Numbered from the stretch's first letter, positions 35,284 through 49,046 are shown. The stretch is 64,000 nt of DNA from Tretioscincus oriximinensis (GCA_022410635.1 JAJVDF010000410.1:390617-454616), one strand, 5' to 3'. The notes: generated by a model not told the origin, from the letters alone. Numbers and translations are program-made.

Positions 35284-35749
35284 CAAAATGTCTCCGTAGG
35301 AACAACTACCAACAGTAGCTAACATACTGTTTTTGGACAAGGTATCGCAGAGGGCCATGGCTATTCAACTGCACAGACACACTTGGAAGAAACTGATTAT
35401 CTAGACACATTTCATTATGCCTTCAGGACTGACTATAATATAGAAACCACCTAGATCTTCCTGGCTGATGGACTTCTCCAGGAGAGGGATGGGGGAGTGC
35501 AACACTGTTGGTTCTCCTGGATCTCTTGACAGGTTTTGATACAGCTTCTCTTTCCCCATTTTCAGACACTATTATTTTAAAATGATAGTTTTGTATATTG
35601 CTTTTATTATTATTAATTGCCTTGATAGCTTCAGATATGGAGGGAATAGAAGTGCAAATAAATAAATACCTATTAACTATAGTTTCCTAGAACAAAACCA
35701 GCAATAATTCTTCTTGTTACTCCCATGGTAAATGGTGATATTTTATCTT

Positions 35750-35825
35750 ATTTTTATATTATAATTATAATAATTGATTATAATATTATAATTATTATTA
35801 TAATTATAATAATTGATTTTATTTA
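35750..35825. repeat. AT-only palindromic repeat
   Basis: Repeated tataattataataattgatt units occur in direct and inverted arrangement, with almost no G or C. Confidence 0.85.
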
Positions 35826-38057
35826 CGTGAAACATTTTATGTATTCATTTTTCAAACAAAGAACAGTTTAATTGCACAGTATTTGAGTAAAGTACAATAT
35901 TACATAAATGCTATATATCTGGATTTCCAGTTTACATAATCCAGCACATCATCATCATCATTATCACCTTTGTACAGAAGTGTAAAAAATGGGATTGGAA
36001 TACACAAATTCCCCCTCCCCCCCTGAAATATCAAATGCATAGAAGATTCTCATGCATAAAGGAAGTAAGTAAGCCTGTTGAATTATTATTGCATTACCTA
36101 AGCCTGATGTTACATTATAATCGTTTGTATTGTAAAGTTCTGTGTAGTGCTTAAAAAAATAGAGAACTATAACACTAGCAGTGAAGTGTTAAAAACACAG
36201 ACTTTTTAAAAATCATGGTGGGGTAGATAGTGTGACCTAGGGAGGAGAAGTGATGTGGTATGGAGGAAGGAGAACAGGGGAAGGGATTCCTGAATTTGGG
36301 GTTGCCCAGTGTGGCCATCCTATTATAGGGACCTGATATCTACATGATATTATCCCTTATGACGACCCCTGGTGAGGCCTTCCATAATTTGAAAGAACAT
36401 GTGAATAGAAGGTCGATTTTTAACCACAGGATATGAAGAACAGAGAACCACTGATGCAGAAGGATTAGTAGATGATGTCGTGGAGCAATACAATGATATA
36501 ATTGGCCAAATCTACAAAAAAAATACAAATTAAAAATTCTATAAAGGAAAAAAACCCAACCTGTTTCAGGATATGTTCCAGAATAAGCCCCGTAGCAGAA
36601 AGAGGTTTTTTTGGGGTGTGTGTGTGTGTGTCTTAATGTAATAATGTTAAAGCTTATTATTCAAGTTCCTCTTGCTATAAGTAATAAAGGAACAAATTAT
36701 ATCTACCAGTTTAACTTTAGCAGAGGACAATTGTAGGACAGTTTTGTCAAATTCATTCTTTTATGTAGCTATTGCAAGCTAAACATAAGTGCATTTGCTT
36801 GGTAATGCCAAAAGCCCTTGCAGGAAATGTGCAGGTCACTTCCTCTGTTAAAACAACTTGACTATAAATTGCATTTATTTGATCAGGTGTATAGAGAACG
36901 AAACCACCATGGTTCCTGTAAAGACCTCAGGTCACCACAAATCTTGTGCTTATTTCCTCTCTACATTTCCTTAATTAATAAAATTAATGGTGGAATACAG
37001 ATTTGTTATCTGCAAAGATCTTCCAAGATAGTTTATTGAAGACGCCTGCTCTGAAAGTATCTTTAACTAAGTAGTATGTCAGTAGATGATGGCTCTCTTG
37101 ATACATTTATGCCCTCAAAATCCACTCATTTTTGCTGAAAAAAGATGCTGACTTGTTGTTAAATGTGAAAGAGTGAATCTTGATATTCTTACATAATTTC
37201 TGGAATTTCTACTGAAAATCATGACTATTGAGTAGTGTTACCTTTAAAATAAATAAATAAATGGAACAGGTGTTTCCCAGGCTAGCTTTAAAGGATGTGG
37301 AAAATAGGATTTTCATCAGGTATATCTTATAATACCTGAAGCACTTGGTGAAAACCTCCACATCCATTAAAGGAGCAAAATATATGTCCCCTTTTTGTGG
37401 TAATCCTACCATAGAGATCCTGATCTAAAGAATACAAGGAATCTGCAGCTCAAATCCTTTCATTTTCAGCTGTAGAATCTCTAGATTAAATATGATGTAG
37501 TATTAAATATTTATACTTTACTACTGTTGACTATTTGAAAACTCTTGAGATATTTTTCACTTTGAATTTGAATTTATTTTGACAACTTACCAGTAAGTCT
37601 GAATTGTAAGCTATGGCAAAATTATATGAAAATTACATTTAAAAAAAACAAGCATAGTATCATGTTGAGGGAAATCAGATCTGTTTTCAATATATAAGGG
37701 GCATTTCCAAATTTTGCCTTGCATTAAACAATGATCAGAGCAGATATGACACCATTTGCTTAGCGTGTACCAAGCAGTCTGCCCTGCTCCTTATCTGTTC
37801 TAAATTTGTACATAACAAAGAGTACCATATTTTAAAGTGCTCCACATTTGATCCAAAGCAGCAGGAGCAATGGTCTCAACAATGAGTGCGCTTGGTAATC
37901 CAAGAATTGTTTCGTGAGATTCCAGGATTCAGGCAAGATTGTTTTTTTCTTACAAGAGGTGCAGAAAGAGGCTGCTATATCTTTGCTCTAGTCTTCATTT
38001 GGATAATACATCTGGAAAATTCTGCATGGATGAATACAATCTGTTTGGACTCTTTAT

Positions 38058-38330
38058 AGCAGGCACGGATAGCCCTTTGTGGGATGTGGGGAGGGATGAG
38101 CATCTTCCACTAGGCTGTAGCTCTAGCCAACCCAGCTATTCGAAAGCATGAATTGCAAGAAATTGCAACTGACTGCAAGGAGATACATGGGAACCACCAG
38201 AGCCTGGTGGGGAAGATAGAATGGAAGCCTTCGGGCAAAATATATCCTTGTAAGTCACCTTGAGTCCCTTTGAAAGGTGAGAAAAGTGGGGTATAAGAAC
38301 CAAGTTCTTTTTCTTCTTCTTCTTATAAGA
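38058..38330 (+). mobile_element. tRNA-derived SINE, copy 4, lacking the B box
   Basis: It begins gcaggcacggatag and continues directly with ccctttgtgggatgtgg. Compared with the 32376 copy, about 50 bases are missing, spanning most of the A box to the B box. The remainder is intact to a TTC tail. Confidence 0.85.
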
Positions 38331-38989
38331 ACATTAGAGTGACAAAAATTTCAAAGTTATACTTTCTTTGGTATTTTATTGCAAATCAGGGATTTGTTGT
38401 TGGCTACCATTACAACAACCATAGCTAGACCAATTAATACTGGTTTTGCTCCATGGACAAGATGGTAGAATTCACATGGCTCATTTGAACCATGCTAGCT
38501 GCTGCTGAAGAATGTGACATGTTCTGGTAGATGATAATTCTTGCAGAAGATTCTACTTATTAATGTGAAGCACTGATTTTCATACAAAGGACACGGTAAA
38601 GTGACCAATTAATCATTCTGCAGCTGTTAACCCTTCTAACCAAACAATGTGTGCAGGTTGCCTCTACTTCATTAGGCTTCTGAATTGTATGCCAGTATAG
38701 TGACCTAGAATTTATGTCCTAGTACAAACTACGGCAACTCTTAGAGTCTTCCATATCCTGCATTAGCATGTGGATAGCAGGTAGAAACTATGAAAATTTT
38801 GCTACCATGATTTTTATGACAAAGAACCAATTCTGAAGCTCTGTTCACTTTTTCTCTAACCAATTACTGAAAAGAAATGACCTCCAGAATCTTTAGATGA
38901 TTCGATGTTCACATTTTACTCAGAAGAGAATGGCACGGTTTCTGATGTATTGTGAACATCATATTGTTCTGTTATAAATGTTTGGATAA

Positions 38990-39600
38990 AGTACATAAAA
39001 ACATAAGAGGAGCCCTGCTGAATCGGGCCCATCTAGTCCAGCACAGAGGCTCACCAATTGCACCTGGACAGGAACAGAAGAAGGCAAAATCTTCACCTAT
39101 TCTTGACTCCCTGCAAATGGTATTTCATAAGTACTGCCTGTTGCTACATCACAGAGGCAGTTTCAAAAGATCCACCTTAGTAGCTATTAGTAGCCATAAA
39201 CTTATCTAATCCTTTCTTACAGTTATGCAGACTGTTAGCTTACCACCACTTCCTCTGGAAGTAAATTCCACAGAAATTTGAATTTCACTCTGGGTGAAAA
39301 AAAATACTTTCCTTTGTCTATTCTCACTCTTCTGCCTGTTAATTTCAAGAAATACCCTCTGGTCCTAGTTTTGTGCGATAAAGAAAATATATTTTCTCTA
39401 TACACTTTATCCATCCCATACCTGATTTTATACACTTCAATCAGATTGCCTCTCAAATGCTGTCTTTTTAGTCTAAAGATGCTCAGACATTTATTTCTGT
39501 ACTTTCTTTAGTCCTACTATATCTTTTTTGAGATGTGGTGACTAGAATTGGACACAGTATTCTAAATGTGAATACATATTTAGAAAAAGGCAAAACTGTA
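38990..39600 (-). mobile_element. CR1 3' region, about 0.6 kb
   Basis: Antisense CR1: acataagaggagccctgctg, ccaattgcacctgg, then the ccaccacttcctctggaagt and cttcaatcagattgcctctc blocks shared with 10170-10380. Truncated at about 39600 next to another LINE. Confidence 0.85.
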
Positions 39601-39604
39601 GACC

Positions 39605-40050
39605 TAGGAGGCAAAGTTAAAGCTACAGGCTTGCTTTGATTGCACAGACTGGAATATTTTTAAAGACACCTCTGCAGACCTGGATGAACTCATAGATACT
39701 GTAACATCATATGTCAGCTTCTGTGAAGACCTATGTGTACCAACCAGGAACTTGCGAATATACAGTAACAATAAACCTTGGTTCACAGCTAAACTCAAGC
39801 AGTTACGTCATTCCAAAGAGGAAGCCTACAGAAAAGGTGATAGAATGCTGTACAATCAGGCCAGAAATGTACTAACAAGGGAGATCAGAGCAGCAAAAAG
39901 AAACTACTCTGAAAAAGCTAAAGAATCAGTTCTCAACAAATGAAACAGCATATATGTATACTGAGAGCATATGCACCAAAGACAAATTCCTTGTGTGTTC
40001 AATCACACTTGGCCAATAAAGAATTCTATTCTATTCTATTCTATTTATTT
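39605..40050 (+). mobile_element. Internally deleted L2/jockey-like LINE
   Basis: From about 39634 to 39943 an open frame reads DCTDWNIFKDTSADLDELID, then NNKPWFTAKLKQLRHSKEEA and REIRAAKRNYSEKAKES. This is the linker normally found between endonuclease and reverse transcriptase in such LINEs. It stops, and within 60 bases the 3' terminus appears (ccaataaagaattctattct, with TTCTA repeats). The whole reverse transcriptase is therefore absent, which makes it a deletion derivative. Confidence 0.7.
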
Positions 40051-43000
40051 GTGTACTTCTAAACCACCTACTTTGTAGTAATTCAAAGTAGATAGGAAAC
40101 CAGGTTTACATAGAAATAAAACAAGTATAGAAAAAATGTAGCGGATTTTGCTTTTGCTTTCTCATTTCTGCACCCCAGCCACCCATTTTAGGGGGGTGGG
40201 GATACTGGTTGGCAAAATAGTACAATTATATTGAAAATCCAAGATAAAGACTAAATACATTTACAATAGTTTAAAGCCACAATTCACTAAAAGTTCAAGA
40301 GAAGAAATATTAAGCCATCACTATTGTTATAATAATGCAATTAAAAAACGATATAAAAACCTTTATCTAATAAATTAAAATAGTAGCATTAATAATTTTT
40401 ACTACATCTAATTCACAGAAGCAGCGTATTTCATAGCCATATCATTAACCCTTAAAAACTGGAGCTTGGCTACATGTATTTCAATAACTAAAGGAAAATG
40501 TAGATTTACTTCCTGTAAACAATTTAGGAAACATGATTTATTGCATGATTTTAGGGCACAATTTTATTCCTCCATAAATCATGCTAGTGCTTGGCTATCT
40601 GCTATAGAAGTATAGAGGCAAAAATTGCATGATCAGTTCATTCTTGAATTGAATACCCACTTATTTGTTACATTCTTAAACTATTAAACCAAATAATTTG
40701 TTGTTGTGCATTTGATTTCAAATACGTTCAGAAATCATCAAACAATTTTTTCCCCACTGAAAATGTCCTAATGGTAAAGTAATAGAAAATATTGTTCGAT
40801 TGAATTTCTCATGTTTTGTTTAATGACTGTCAAGAGGAAATACAGTAGCCCTTCCTATCAAATGTTATCGAGTTTGCAATCAATATCAGATCCCTTTGTC
40901 TTTCACCCCACCGTCTTGATGATTTGTGAGGGGATATCTATCATTCAAGTGATCAGGTATAATTGGCTAGTTGCTTTCCAGCTTAGTAGCAGCTAAAATA
41001 TAATTCCCATAGAAAAACTCTCACTATTTCTCACCAAAACTGTCAATACATTGAAGCCTTCACGCAATAATTCTACATAGAGGTTTGATAGATGTTTTTC
41101 CAGGAAAAGCAATGATTTGGTTTATGGACTCTTAAACTGCAAATCTGTCGGTCTATATAAAAAATTTGATTTGACAAATATAACACAAATTGAATTTACA
41201 AGATTATTGACCTCATCTAGACACACCCTGAAACATTTTCATACAATACAAGAAAAAGGTAAATAGGATGAGCTTCTTTTGACATGTCTACTTGTGCACA
41301 AAAGATTAAGCTGCCTGCCTTTTTCTTGTTAGCCTCTAAGGTGCAACAAGATCTCCATCCTAGATATTGTGAGACTCTCGATGGCGAATGAACGTTCAGA
41401 CAAGTGATTTCAAGCTCTGAAAGTGATTTACTGCAGCTCTTGAGAGACTCTGAGTTAGGTCTGCAGTGACTGCCTGCTGCCAGAGCAGCTATATTTATAC
41501 AGTCTTCTAGCCAATCACTGCATTCCTATTTTCCCCGCTCAAAATGCTGTTCAGAGATTGGTCATATTTAAACATAAGAGGTTTCTCTCCAAAACGCACA
41601 ACCAGTTTCATCTGTACAAAAGATATAATACTATATACAAATATATACATGTCATATATCTATGACAGATATACTAAAACCACAATTTTTGAAAAAGTAC
41701 ATTCTGTATATCTCCATCCTTTCTTTGGACCTGAGATCATCATAACCAATGTAAGTATTAAAGGAATATAGAAGGCCTCTAAACACAAAGGAAATATCAA
41801 CAACCTTCATAACAACTCCCTCTGCTTCATCTGGAATATTTAATTTATTTAATTCCATACAGTGGTGTACAATAGCTCAGTAATAATGCAAACAACCTAG
41901 AAAGAAAGAGGTTGCAAGTTTGAGCTCTAGTTTCTGTCTGGAATTAGATAAACCACTTCTATATTACTGATAGAAACTGCCTAGAGGTGCACAAAAAGTG
42001 TGTGTCAGCCACAGGTTACCGATTGCTTGAAGCATTTTAAAGGTATTTTTCTGGATGAGCTGCAGTTCCGTGCAGTTGAAATGGATCTTTGAAATGGATC
42101 AAGGCTCTCCCCATGTAGTCACCAATGCTTGCCTGCCTGATCTGATGAGAATCCCCATGCTGGAATTCACCCATGTCTTGTCAATCAGAGGCAGGTGAGG
42201 CACCTGGTCTCCAATGAGTCCAAATGCTTGCTGCATGTGAAGAAGCCTTGAAGATAGCAGCATTGTCCAGCAGATGTGAGACTATTGGGAGGAGTGACAG
42301 AGCAAAAGTAGGTTTACAGCACAGTAATTTGCTCTATGTGCAAAGGGGTCACTACTAATATGAATTAGCTGGCATTACAATACATGTAGAATCAATTAAT
42401 GTGCTGCACTGCGAGTAATGGATCTTAAGAAGCTGTTCCAACACATCCAATGTTTTGTAGCATTATTCCCATACAGACAATGTGGGAACAGTTGAATTCC
42501 CCAAAATGGGTTACTAAGTCTGTACCACCATTTTATGGTATCCACAATAAGAAGTCACTTTTTACATCTGTGCTTTCCCTTTCATAGTAGAATTTGTGTG
42601 CAAATCAAAGGTTTCTGGGTGGGGGGTGGGGAGAACCCTCTAAACACAAACACAGTTTCNCTTTACTGTTTATGTAGCTACAGTCTTGAGGATGTTAAGT
42701 GTTGTATAAAATGGTGTAGTTGTTTCCCGTGGTTTTCTTTTATTTTCTATAGTACATAAGGATCAAAGTTCCACACATGTGCACCAGCCTTTTCCTATGG
42801 ACATTTTCTTACACTTTGACATTTCAGTCTCCCAGATCTTAATAAAACCTGTGGTAATCTGACATTTTCCTTCCTTGGGCATCATTGTTCTCCTCAGATC
42901 TTTTTCTTTATGTTTGTTCTGCATAGCCTTTACTGTATGGATTTCTTCCTGCCTCCCTTTAGGGAAATAAAGATAGAAAAAGATAGAAAGAGAGAGGAGG

Positions 43001-43639
43001 CAGGCAATGTATGAAAAAAGAAAGGAATGAAGGAATAGAAGTAATAGCATATCTTTCCCATGCAAGCACTGTCGTTGTAGCCAATATGTTTTATCTACAT
43101 GATACCTTTGGGTATAAGTTACGATACAGTATTTGGTTGGTTGGTTGGTTGATTGTAAGTTCTGGAGAAATATTTGTAATTTTGAAATACATCCACGATC
43201 ACGCTTTTGCGTTTTTTTCACCTTTGTGGCCATGATCACACTTTTACTTTAAAGCTTTTTCAGTGCTTTATCAGTTACAAAGATTAGAGTTTATTGGAGA
43301 GATGTAGTTGGAGGGGAATGCATTAATGTCATTCTTTAGGACTGAAGATTAACTGAGAAAGGTTTAAAAGTAAAGTTGTGATTTATGGAATATGAAGCTA
43401 TATTTCTTTGTTTTCTCCTATGAGAATTGCCGTATAATAAAAGGTTAAGGCATACTGGTATATGTCTGACCCTCCATTTGCCTGCCAAATGTGTACATGT
43501 TTTTTTTTTTTTTTAGCTGCTTTGGGGTATTTATTTATTACTACAGAGTCATATTATTATGACTCTGTAGTATAAGTACCTATATAGATAAATATGTGCA
43601 CTTCGTTTAATGATAAATGGAGAAATCTCGTGACTGATA

Positions 43640-43760
43640 CAGAGTCAGGGAATTGCTTTTTTTATCAACAAAGGAGCTAGTAGCACTTTGAGACAAACTT
43701 GAGAAAAGTGGGTGGCATAAGCTTTCGTAGACATGTCTACTTCTTCAGTTTTTTTTTTTT
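43640..43760. mobile_element. Reptilian interspersed repeat fragment, class uncertain
   Basis: ggagctagtagcactttgag and gtggcataagctttcgtaga match a very common reptilian repeat that I cannot classify securely. 62440-62505 holds a related piece (gcagcataagctttcatag). Confidence 0.5.
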
Positions 43761-43784
43761 ATCAACGTTAGCAATAGAATTCAG

Positions 43785-43940
43785 TCACTTCCATACAAGG
43801 TTTTCCAACCAGGTTGGTAGGATCTTCATGATGCCTCCATTGTCTTTCCGGGATCCACTAGGAAAAAAAATCCTTTATAACGAAATAACAGATCACTGAT
43901 TTTTACAAAATGACTGCTGCTTCTGCATGCCATTGTGGAA
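43785..43940. repeat. Unclassified dispersed repeat, copy B
   Basis: Partner of 4560-4770; see that entry for shared blocks. It reads gtcacttccatacaaggttt, then caggttggtaggatc and gaaataacagatcactga. Confidence 0.55.
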
Positions 43941-44639
43941 TTTCAGGTCCTGTGAGAAGACAGAAGTCAGCCAGGACTGCAGAATCATAGCTGGCTGACA
44001 TGAGTGGTACCAGCTTCCTCATCCCTCCAGCCTTCTTCTCATCAGCTCGCCACAGATTTGGGAGGTAAATATGAATGAAGGGGCAATAGTGTTGTTTTGG
44101 ATTTAAACTCCTGGAGGAGACCACAGTCTGGCATCTCATTTTCTGTGTATAAGCATAATCACATAAAATAGTGTCCATTGATTTATTTTGCTAAGTCCTA
44201 ATCTGAACAGTCCTTTTGTTCTCTCAAAACAGCTTCCATAGCCTTATGGGCAAAAGGCACATACAAATGTTTTTGTTTTCTTGTCAGGGACTAGCACACT
44301 TTCAACCCAATACTCCTCTGTCATAAATCTGTAACATATGAATGGAATATTGTGCAGTTTCTGAATTAAAATGTTCATAAAACCAGACTTCTACTGCTTA
44401 TTTTACCCAACAAAATTTTAGCATGGACCATATAAATATAGCCAACCAAATAAATGCGTAAGTTCTGAAAAGCCTTTTTTTTNAAAAAAGCATGGCCAAC
44501 AACCAAACTTTGAAGTCAGATTCACATAATGATTTCTCCAACACTGCAATGCTTATTATGACACCTGCCTTAATTATAACCAAAAGGAATGTGACACTTT
44601 TTTACAGGACTCTGTGAACAGTCAATTTCTTTAGCAATG

Positions 44640-44757
44640 CCATTTTATGGCTTACTTTCCTTGTAGAGGGTGTCAGTGGCGGTCTTCTGGGCAACTGTTA
44701 CATCAGCAGTCTTTCTCAAGATCATGTAGTCTGCTGAACCTGACTGGGGGCACTTAA
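44640..44757 (-). pseudogene. Tc1-like transposase remnant (N-terminal DNA-binding part)
   Basis: The minus strand reads SADYMILRKTADVTVAQKTA and then TDTLYKESKP before a stop. The TVAQKT-IDTLHKEGKP-like block resembles the start of the helix-turn-helix of Tc1-like transposases, as I recall them. Only about 38 codons remain. The piece has no terminal repeats nearby and no catalytic DDE part. Confidence 0.45.
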
Positions 44758-45234
44758 AGGCCTAGGTAAACATTGCAAGTGTTGTGCGTTGATTAGCTGA
44801 TTAGAATGTAATACCATGAGTCTACAATATCAAACTCTCTCACAATATTCTTCTTTTCTGAGATACTGACCTTTGGGGTTTCATTATCTGTAAGCCACAC
44901 CAATCAACATTAAAACAAATAAACATATAGGCTATATTGTGTGAAAATGGCTTTAAAATTTCTGGATTTTCATATAATTGTGAACCATAGATGAAAGCAG
45001 GCAGCAAAGCTTCACACACAGACACACGGATACAATGATGGAAAGAGGAACTTAAGTCTTGTTCACAAAATGCTCTGGGCTAAATGGCATCTTAATTTAT
45101 TTGCTCATTAAATTCATTTATACCAAAATCTCTTTTGAACAATTCAGGATAACTTGAGAACTTTTTTCAGAAAACTGCTTAACTGTTTGCATTTTATTAC
45201 ATTCTGAAACAGATCAGTATTTAGATGTGGCTGT

Positions 45235-45320
45235 TTTTAATATGTTAATTACGATTTTATTGTTAACTGCCCCGAGACCTTTGGGAATAGGGCAGTATAA
45301 AAATGTAAATACATTTATGT
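45235..45320 (+). mobile_element. SINE/L2-type tail fragment
   Basis: gttaactgccccgagacctt and gggcagtataaaaatgtaaa form the common squamate 3' tail. Confidence 0.55.
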
Positions 45321-46979
45321 GACTATACTAGCAACGTTCTTTGACTGCCTTTAATCTTCCTCGCCATCAAAATTGTTAGGGTCCATCCAATTATGGCACA
45401 TTCAAGGCAAGCAAAAAGTCATAGCTTCAGATATCATTATAAGCATTCTCCATTGTGCAACTTTCTAAATAATTCTGACATAAAACAATCATCTCCCCCC
45501 CAAACTAATCATCATCACCACCACCACCACCATCATCTTTTATTCTTTAAACCTAGCTTGAAAATTGCAAATTCTGTTAGGGAGAGAGAATGCCTTGTGC
45601 TGTGCCACCTGTTTGTCTTGCCTACATTCAATGAGTCACATTGTGATTGCCAATGGCTTCCAAAAGAAGACGATAAAAGAGCTGCAGATGGTACAACATA
45701 TGGCAGCATGTCTTCAGAGAAATAAAGGGTGACAAAAAATACCCTAGACCAATGCTTTGTGTGCTGAACTTCCTCCTTGTCACATACCACATTTGATTTC
45801 CCACTTTTCTCCTGTCATCTCTCATTTTATGCAAAATGAGCATGAAAGAGGAAAGGCATGAATGAAAATTTGATACAGAGAGCAAAGCCCAGAAAATCTC
45901 AAGCATTAAATTTCAATAGTAAAATATAAACAAATGCTTAAATGTCTCACAGATGCTTTAAATTGATGAATGAGAAAGACACCAAGTTTCAGTTAATATG
46001 TTCTTTGTTTTTAGATTATTTTGGGGCAAAGGCTGTGATGGTCTCTGAGACTAGGGCTGTAGCCATACAGCACATGTTTATTTCATAATTTCCTGATAAT
46101 CTTGTTTATCAGTTTGAATACATTTCATTAATATCTTTGCAGTATAATCCAAGTTATGTAACTCTATTAACTCCTGACAAGCAAGATTTTTTGTGCACAT
46201 GGCAGCATTTTGTTTGCTGGTTTCTTTTATTTATTTATATATCTATGCCATCCTCTACCTGAATGTTTCAAGGCAGTTAACAATAAATATAGAATTCATG
46301 TATTAAAATAACATGCATTGTAATCCTTCTTTTAAAAGGCCATCAGTATCAACTTCTTAGTCTCTTACCTCAGAATCTTGATGAAACTATCCACAGATCA
46401 TAGTAATTTTGCAATAAACTGTTAATTTGAATAACTGGCTCTAAAACTCCAAACCTTGTGAGGCAAATACAAGACAAATTCAACTTGCAAATGGATTGTC
46501 TGAATACACAGCCTAAGAAAGTTTATTTTTAGCTCTTCAGAACCTTCAGAGGCCTGGATCAAAATCTAGACAAAAATTACAGAGTGATTTGAACAGTTCA
46601 CACTTATAACCTTTCCATTGAAAAAGGGGAAAAAAGTTTGCAAATGCATTTAAACAGAAATATAAATGCCCAATAATTCACTGTCAAACCAAATGATCTA
46701 ACTCCATTTGTGTACATCATTAACCCTAAACTAATATCCCTTCCTCCTTCCCACCAAATACCTAAGAGAACAAGGGATTAGAGAAAGCAACAGATTAAAG
46801 CCAAACTACATAGAAATAATTCAGTTACTACACTCATTTTGGCAGGAAACCCACAATGCAGAAGATTTTATTATTAACGCTCATGCTACTGTCTATCTTT
46901 TTTTTCTTGTTAGCTTCTAAGTCTGTATCCAGACATGTGGTTCTCACCTGTGTTGCCATAAACGTGAAGTATAAAAAGA

Positions 46980-47840
46980 CAATATTCCAGATTTCCTTTA
47001 TTGCTAAATAAACACCAGTAAAATCAAATTCAAATCACCGTGTTGACACTAAATGGGCTCACTGGGTGACCGGGTCCAGCTAGTGCCCAAAATTACTGGG
47101 GCAGAGAGAGGGATGATCTAGGGCGCCGCGTTCAGACTCACTGCTCCAGGAAATGGAACGATGAGCCTGAGCCCAGCTTTGGCATTTTGGGTGGGGGCTA
47201 GAGTGGCCTTAAAAGGAACGCTCACCCCTCCCATTTTCTTTGGCAAGAGGGCCGTCGACACAGGATGACAGGAAGGGTATTTTGCCACACTAAATTGTTA
47301 GAGGTAAGTAAATGCAAATTTGGAGTCATCGAGGTGGGCTACACACAGGAAAGATCCTTGAGAGCCCTTCCAGACCTCCTTGATCCTGAGTGACTACAAA
47401 TTGGATGGGCTGGGCTAGATAGACCCCCATCGATTGGCCCACCAGGAGAGTGGGCAACCATGGAACCCATAGCCATGGTGCATGGGTATACGGGTCTACT
47501 AGAGGGCCCGAGCTCACAGACTGGTGCAGCTGCTTTGCCTCTGGGTGCAGGCAGGCAGCCTGAGGGGGCCACACTACGAGGCGCAGCCTGCCTAAAGTTG
47601 GTCAGGCCAGGTGGCTGACCAAGCTGGCTACCAAGATTCTGAAACTGTCACTCTCCTACTTAAGCCATGGCCTTTTCCCCTCCACTTCTGGTTTATTTAA
47701 AATTCTGGTTTATAAGTTGTTAAAAGTACTTATTATTTATATTTAGAATGTTTCGGGTTGTGTTATTGTTATGGGTATGCATATAGGTTTTGCTGACTTT
47801 CAATAAATGATCTTGTTAACTAATTTGTTGTCATCCCTCC
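46980..47840. repeat. GC-richer unclassified segment, possibly LTR-like
   Basis: It contains gtggccttaaaaggaacg near 47200, as a promoter-like box, and caataaatg near 47802, as a possible polyA signal. The part 47400-47690 weakly resembles 24880-25080. The overlapping open frames at 47326-47574 are proline/glycine-rich with no recognised domain. Confidence 0.35.
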
Positions 47841-49046
47841 TCTAGCCATCTGCAGTAATTAATTCGTTTATGATATTGTTAGTGTGGAAGCTCCCACACC
47901 AGAAGAGAAAAAAAATGGAAAACTGATTTTTCATATAGATACCTGCATCCTTTCCACATTAAAGTTATTCCACATTAACATCCAGCTACCCCACACAACT
48001 TAAAATGCTATGAAACCTACTTGTTAGATGTAATGTAATGTGAGGTGAACTGTAAACCCCCACCCCCACTTTAACACAGATTCTGTCCTTTTATTTATTC
48101 TCATTCCCTCCTTGTATTTCCCCAAAGCAGTCAAGGGTGCACTGGCTTCTCTGATACTGAATATTAAAAAAGTCATTATAGTCAACAATCTTTACAAAAG
48201 TAATTGTTAGAATTTGAATCACCCATTTGCAGAAGCCAAAATAAACAAGTAAATCTTTCAAGAATGTAAATGCGTCAGAGCAGAAAATATATTAATATGG
48301 CTTTTTAAGGACAAGGATCCTGCAAACATGTCCCAAATCCTTTTCTTTCAGAGTTAGCTGGCCTTTTGGAAAGCATGGACTGCTTCAAGGTCAAAATATC
48401 TACTTTAACATAAGACATTGGATCTGGGAGGAGTTACTATAGAAACAAGGGACTATAGATAGAATCAGGTAAAAGGAACTAGTTTAAGAGGTTTATATTA
48501 TAAAATGAATTGCTCCTGGTGTGTTCTTTTTGTAATCCTGTGAATCTAGAAACAACAAAATACTTTCACCAGAAGCAAATGTGCTCTGACACCACCCTGA
48601 CTTCAGTGAAATCTTTATATTTTGGGGAAAGTATTATAAGCAGTTTTGACATTGTCCCAACCCTACATTCCTTGCCCCCTCTACTGTACATCTTCTCTCT
48701 CAATTCTGTTATATTTCCTTTTTCTTTGTAGAACTGTTAGTGAGATCTGCAGTTCTTCCAATGACTACTTTTCCATTGCAGCTGAACTTCTTGTCCAAAT
48801 CATTTATTCCGTGGGAGTAGTCTAATAAAATCCAAGTAGTAATTTTATATGACTGTATAAGGGAAACGAAAACACATATGATGGGAGTGGCAATAGTACA
48901 GTCTTGGATAAAACGAAACAGATTCATTGTGTTTGGAATTTTGAAAACAGAAGTACAGAATGCCATAGTTACTGGCATTTATACATGAGTAATTTGTCCC
49001 AAATTACTGCTTTTGAAATAATAACTTATAAAACAGGTGGTGTTTT

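Noticed and set aside
45393..45725. Frame with a run of histidines
   Set aside because: The His run is a translated CAC/CAT microsatellite.
47326..47574. Two overlapping GC-rich frames
   Set aside because: Base composition alone explains the open frames; they lie in a repeat-like segment.
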